Source: JAVJPJ01 sp040217295
GTDB taxonomy: Bacteria; Pseudomonadota; Alphaproteobacteria; Rhodobacterales; Rhodobacteraceae
Length of the DNA: 7,609 bases
Direction: 5' to 3'
Assembly (NCBI GenBank): GCA_964460185.1
Contig: CAYWTM010000146.1
Span: 1 to 7,609 of the forward strand
Within the stretch, counting starts at the first letter, position 1. Each line of letters opens with the position of its first letter. The position numbers and the translations under genes are program-made. This document shows positions 6,282 to 7,609 of this stretch, one piece after another. The notes beneath the pieces are model-generated. The model saw nothing but the letters and a program-made list of their open reading frames with translations, did no database searches and was not told where the DNA came from.

Positions 6282-6314
6282 GGGGGCGGCCCGCAACACT
6301 GGCGGCCCGCCCCC
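6282..6314 (-). terminator. Strong GC-rich hairpin after serA, probable terminator
   Basis: On the minus strand an 8-bp stem GGGGGCGG/CCGCCCCC, one G/G mismatch, a further 4-bp stem CCGC/GCGG and a 7-base loop CAGTGTT make a compact 33-base hairpin starting 9 bases after the serA stop. The following bases (AAGCGTCC) have no U tract, so this is a strong hairpin but not a classical intrinsic terminator. Position and strength suggest transcript end formation or 3' protection, separating serA from marR. Confidence 0.6.
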
Positions 6315-6323
6315 TGGATCCGA

Positions 6324-7609
6324 TCAGGCTGCGTCGAATTGCAGGGTCCGGATCTGCTTGAACAGACCGGTGTCACGCAGTTTGCCCAGGACATTGGCGG
6401 GCGGCGGTGCATCGAGATACAAAAGCGCGATCGCCTCGCCACCGGCCGCGTTGCGGCCAAGGGTAAAGTTCGCGATGTTCACGCCGTTCTCGCCCATCGT
6501 CTGGCCCAGGGTACCGATGATGCCCGGCACATCATCATTGGTGGTGTAAAGCATGTGCGACCCGATCTCGGCGTCGATATTGATGCCCTTGATCTGGATG
6601 AAGCGCGGCTTGCCGTCCGAAAACACCGTGCCCGCGATCGACCGCTCACGCAGCTCTGTCTTGACCACCAGCCGGATGTAGCCGTCGAACACGCCGGTCT
6701 TGTCCTGCGTCGTGGTGCTGAGGTCGATCCCGCGTTCTTTGGCGATGACGGGGGCAGACACCATGTTCACGTCGGGGTTCGACGCCTTCATGACGCCCGC
6801 GATCGCCGCGCAGTTCAGCGCCTGCAGGTTCATGGACGACACCGAACCGTTGTAGACGATTTCGATTTCCTTGATGGCCTCTTCGGTCAACTGGCCGACA
6901 AAGGCGCCCAGATGCTCGGCCAGCTTGACCCAGGGGCCCATGATCGCGGCTTCGGCGGCGGTCACCGAAGGCATGTTGAGCGCGTTGGAAACGGCCCCCG
7001 TCAGCAGGTAGTCGGACATCTGTTCGGCAACCTGAAGCGCCACGTTTTCCTGCGCTTCGGTGGTGGCGGCCCCCAGATGCGGGGTCACGACCACGTTGGG
7101 CAGGTTGAACAGCGGGTTTTCGGTGGCAGGTTCTTCCTTGAACACGTCAAAGGCCGCACCTGCGACATGGCCGGACTTGATCAGGTCGGCCAGCGCTGCC
7201 TCATCCACCAGGCCACCGCGTGCGCAGTTGATGATCCGCACGCCTTTCTTGGTCTTGGCAAGGTTTTCAGCACTCAGGATATTGGCGGTCTTTTCCGTGA
7301 ACGGCACATGCAGGGTGATGAAATCGGCGCGGGCCAACAGCTCGTCCAGATCCACCTTGGTCACGCCGATCTGCTTGGCGCGTTCCTCGCTGAGGAAGGG
7401 GTCATAGGCGCAGACCTTCATTTTCAGCCCCCGCGCCCGGTCGCATACGATGGACCCGATATTGCCCGCACCGATCACGCCAAGGGTCTTGCCGGTCAGT
7501 TCGACCCCCATGAAGCGCGACTTTTCCCAAAGGCCGGCATGGGTCGAGGTATTGGCCTCGGGGATCTGGCGGGCGACGGCGAACATCATGGCAATGGCAT
7601 GTTCGGCGG
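6324..7609 (-). CDS. serA: SerA, D-3-phosphoglycerate dehydrogenase (C-terminal ~427 residues, cut by window edge)
   Basis: Cytosolic NAD-dependent enzyme for the first committed step of serine synthesis, 3-phosphoglycerate to 3-phosphohydroxypyruvate. The frame stays open through the right edge (A-E-H-A-I-A before the two methionines at 7589-7584), so the gene begins outside; about 100 N-terminal residues are missing compared with the usual ~530. Numbering from the first full visible codon: nucleotide-binding GAGNIG (46-51) in TGKTLGVIGAGNIG; catalytic R130 in INCARGGLVDEAAL; E159 in DVFKEEP; H177 in VVTPHLGAATTEAQ, giving the Arg-Glu-His set of the D-2-hydroxyacid dehydrogenases. After this comes the long intervening (ASB-type) domain (about 200-340), then a C-terminal ACT domain (about 351-427) with D-D-V-P-G and VNIANFTLGR, the type that allows serine feedback control. 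It ends at a TGA (6326-6324) followed by a strong hairpin. serC is a common upstream partner but lies out of view. Confidence 0.96.
   Translation of the reverse strand, partial: AEHAIAMMFAVARQIPEANTSTHAGLWEKSRFMGVELTGKTLGVIGAGNIGSIVCDRARGLKMKVCAYDPFLSEERAKQIGVTKVDLDELLARADFITLHVPFTEKTANILSAENLAKTKKGVRIINCARGGLVDEAALADLIKSGHVAGAAFDVFKEEPATENPLFNLPNVVVTPHLGAATTEAQENVALQVAEQMSDYLLTGAVSNALNMPSVTAAEAAIMGPWVKLAEHLGAFVGQLTEEAIKEIEIVYNGSVSSMNLQALNCAAIAGVMKASNPDVNMVSAPVIAKERGIDLSTTTQDKTGVFDGYIRLVVKTELRERSIAGTVFSDGKPRFIQIKGINIDAEIGSHMLYTTNDDVPGIIGTLGQTMGENGVNIANFTLGRNAAGGEAIALLYLDAPPPANVLGKLRDTGLFKQIRTLQFDAA

Noticed and set aside
6215..6460. Longer MarR start at 6460
   Set aside because: It would run through the serA stop, its hairpin and the serA ACT-domain coding sequence; the 145-residue form matches the family's normal length.

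Overview
The window looks like a piece of chromosome from a GC-rich alphaproteobacterium, most likely of the Rhodobacterales (Roseobacter-type). The evidence is the protein sequences: a periplasmic IalB-family protein, an alphaproteobacterial-type SerA, a BktB-like thiolase, and a soluble PAS hybrid histidine kinase with an N-terminal coiled coil. The strong GC bias at third codon positions fits. I see no mobile element, phage gene, CRISPR array, tRNA or rRNA. Gene density is high: no gene-free stretch exceeds about 165 bases.

Layout, left to right. Bases 2-421 (minus) hold the N-terminal 140 codons of rlmN, cut by the left edge. Bases 481-1014 (minus) encode a secreted IalB-family protein, 59 bases upstream of rlmN and probably co-transcribed with it. 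A 163-base divergent spacer (1015-1177) contains a perfect DnaA-box 9-mer and a small 5'-UTR hairpin. It is followed by the only plus-strand gene, a class-3 (Rhizobium etli ReAV-type) L-asparaginase at 1178-2188. This gene runs tail to tail, with 3 bases between stop codons, into a 741-residue cytosolic hybrid histidine kinase (2192-4417, minus). Upstream of the kinase, on the same strand, are a BktB-like beta-ketothiolase (4534-5709), a MarR-family regulator (5777-6214) and the C-terminal ~427 residues of D-3-phosphoglycerate dehydrogenase SerA (6324 to the right edge).

Functionally this is core metabolism and regulation rather than one dedicated pathway: rRNA/tRNA modification (rlmN), asparagine catabolism, thiolytic or condensing acyl-CoA chemistry, the first step of serine synthesis, and two regulators. 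A strong GC-rich hairpin directly after serA probably separates it from marR. marR, the thiolase and the kinase lie head to tail and could share transcription, though hairpins after the thiolase may partly isolate the kinase. The MarR protein is the natural candidate to regulate the thiolase next to it, but nothing in the sequence proves this.

I found no convincing new multi-gene system. The points most worth a second look are small: a hairpin upstream of the kinase with a Shine-Dalgarno-like loop and a 10-codon reading frame whose stop overlaps the kinase start; a degenerate receiver-like segment inside the kinase; a lone perfect DnaA box in the divergent spacer; and a 17-bp inverted repeat before the thiolase.
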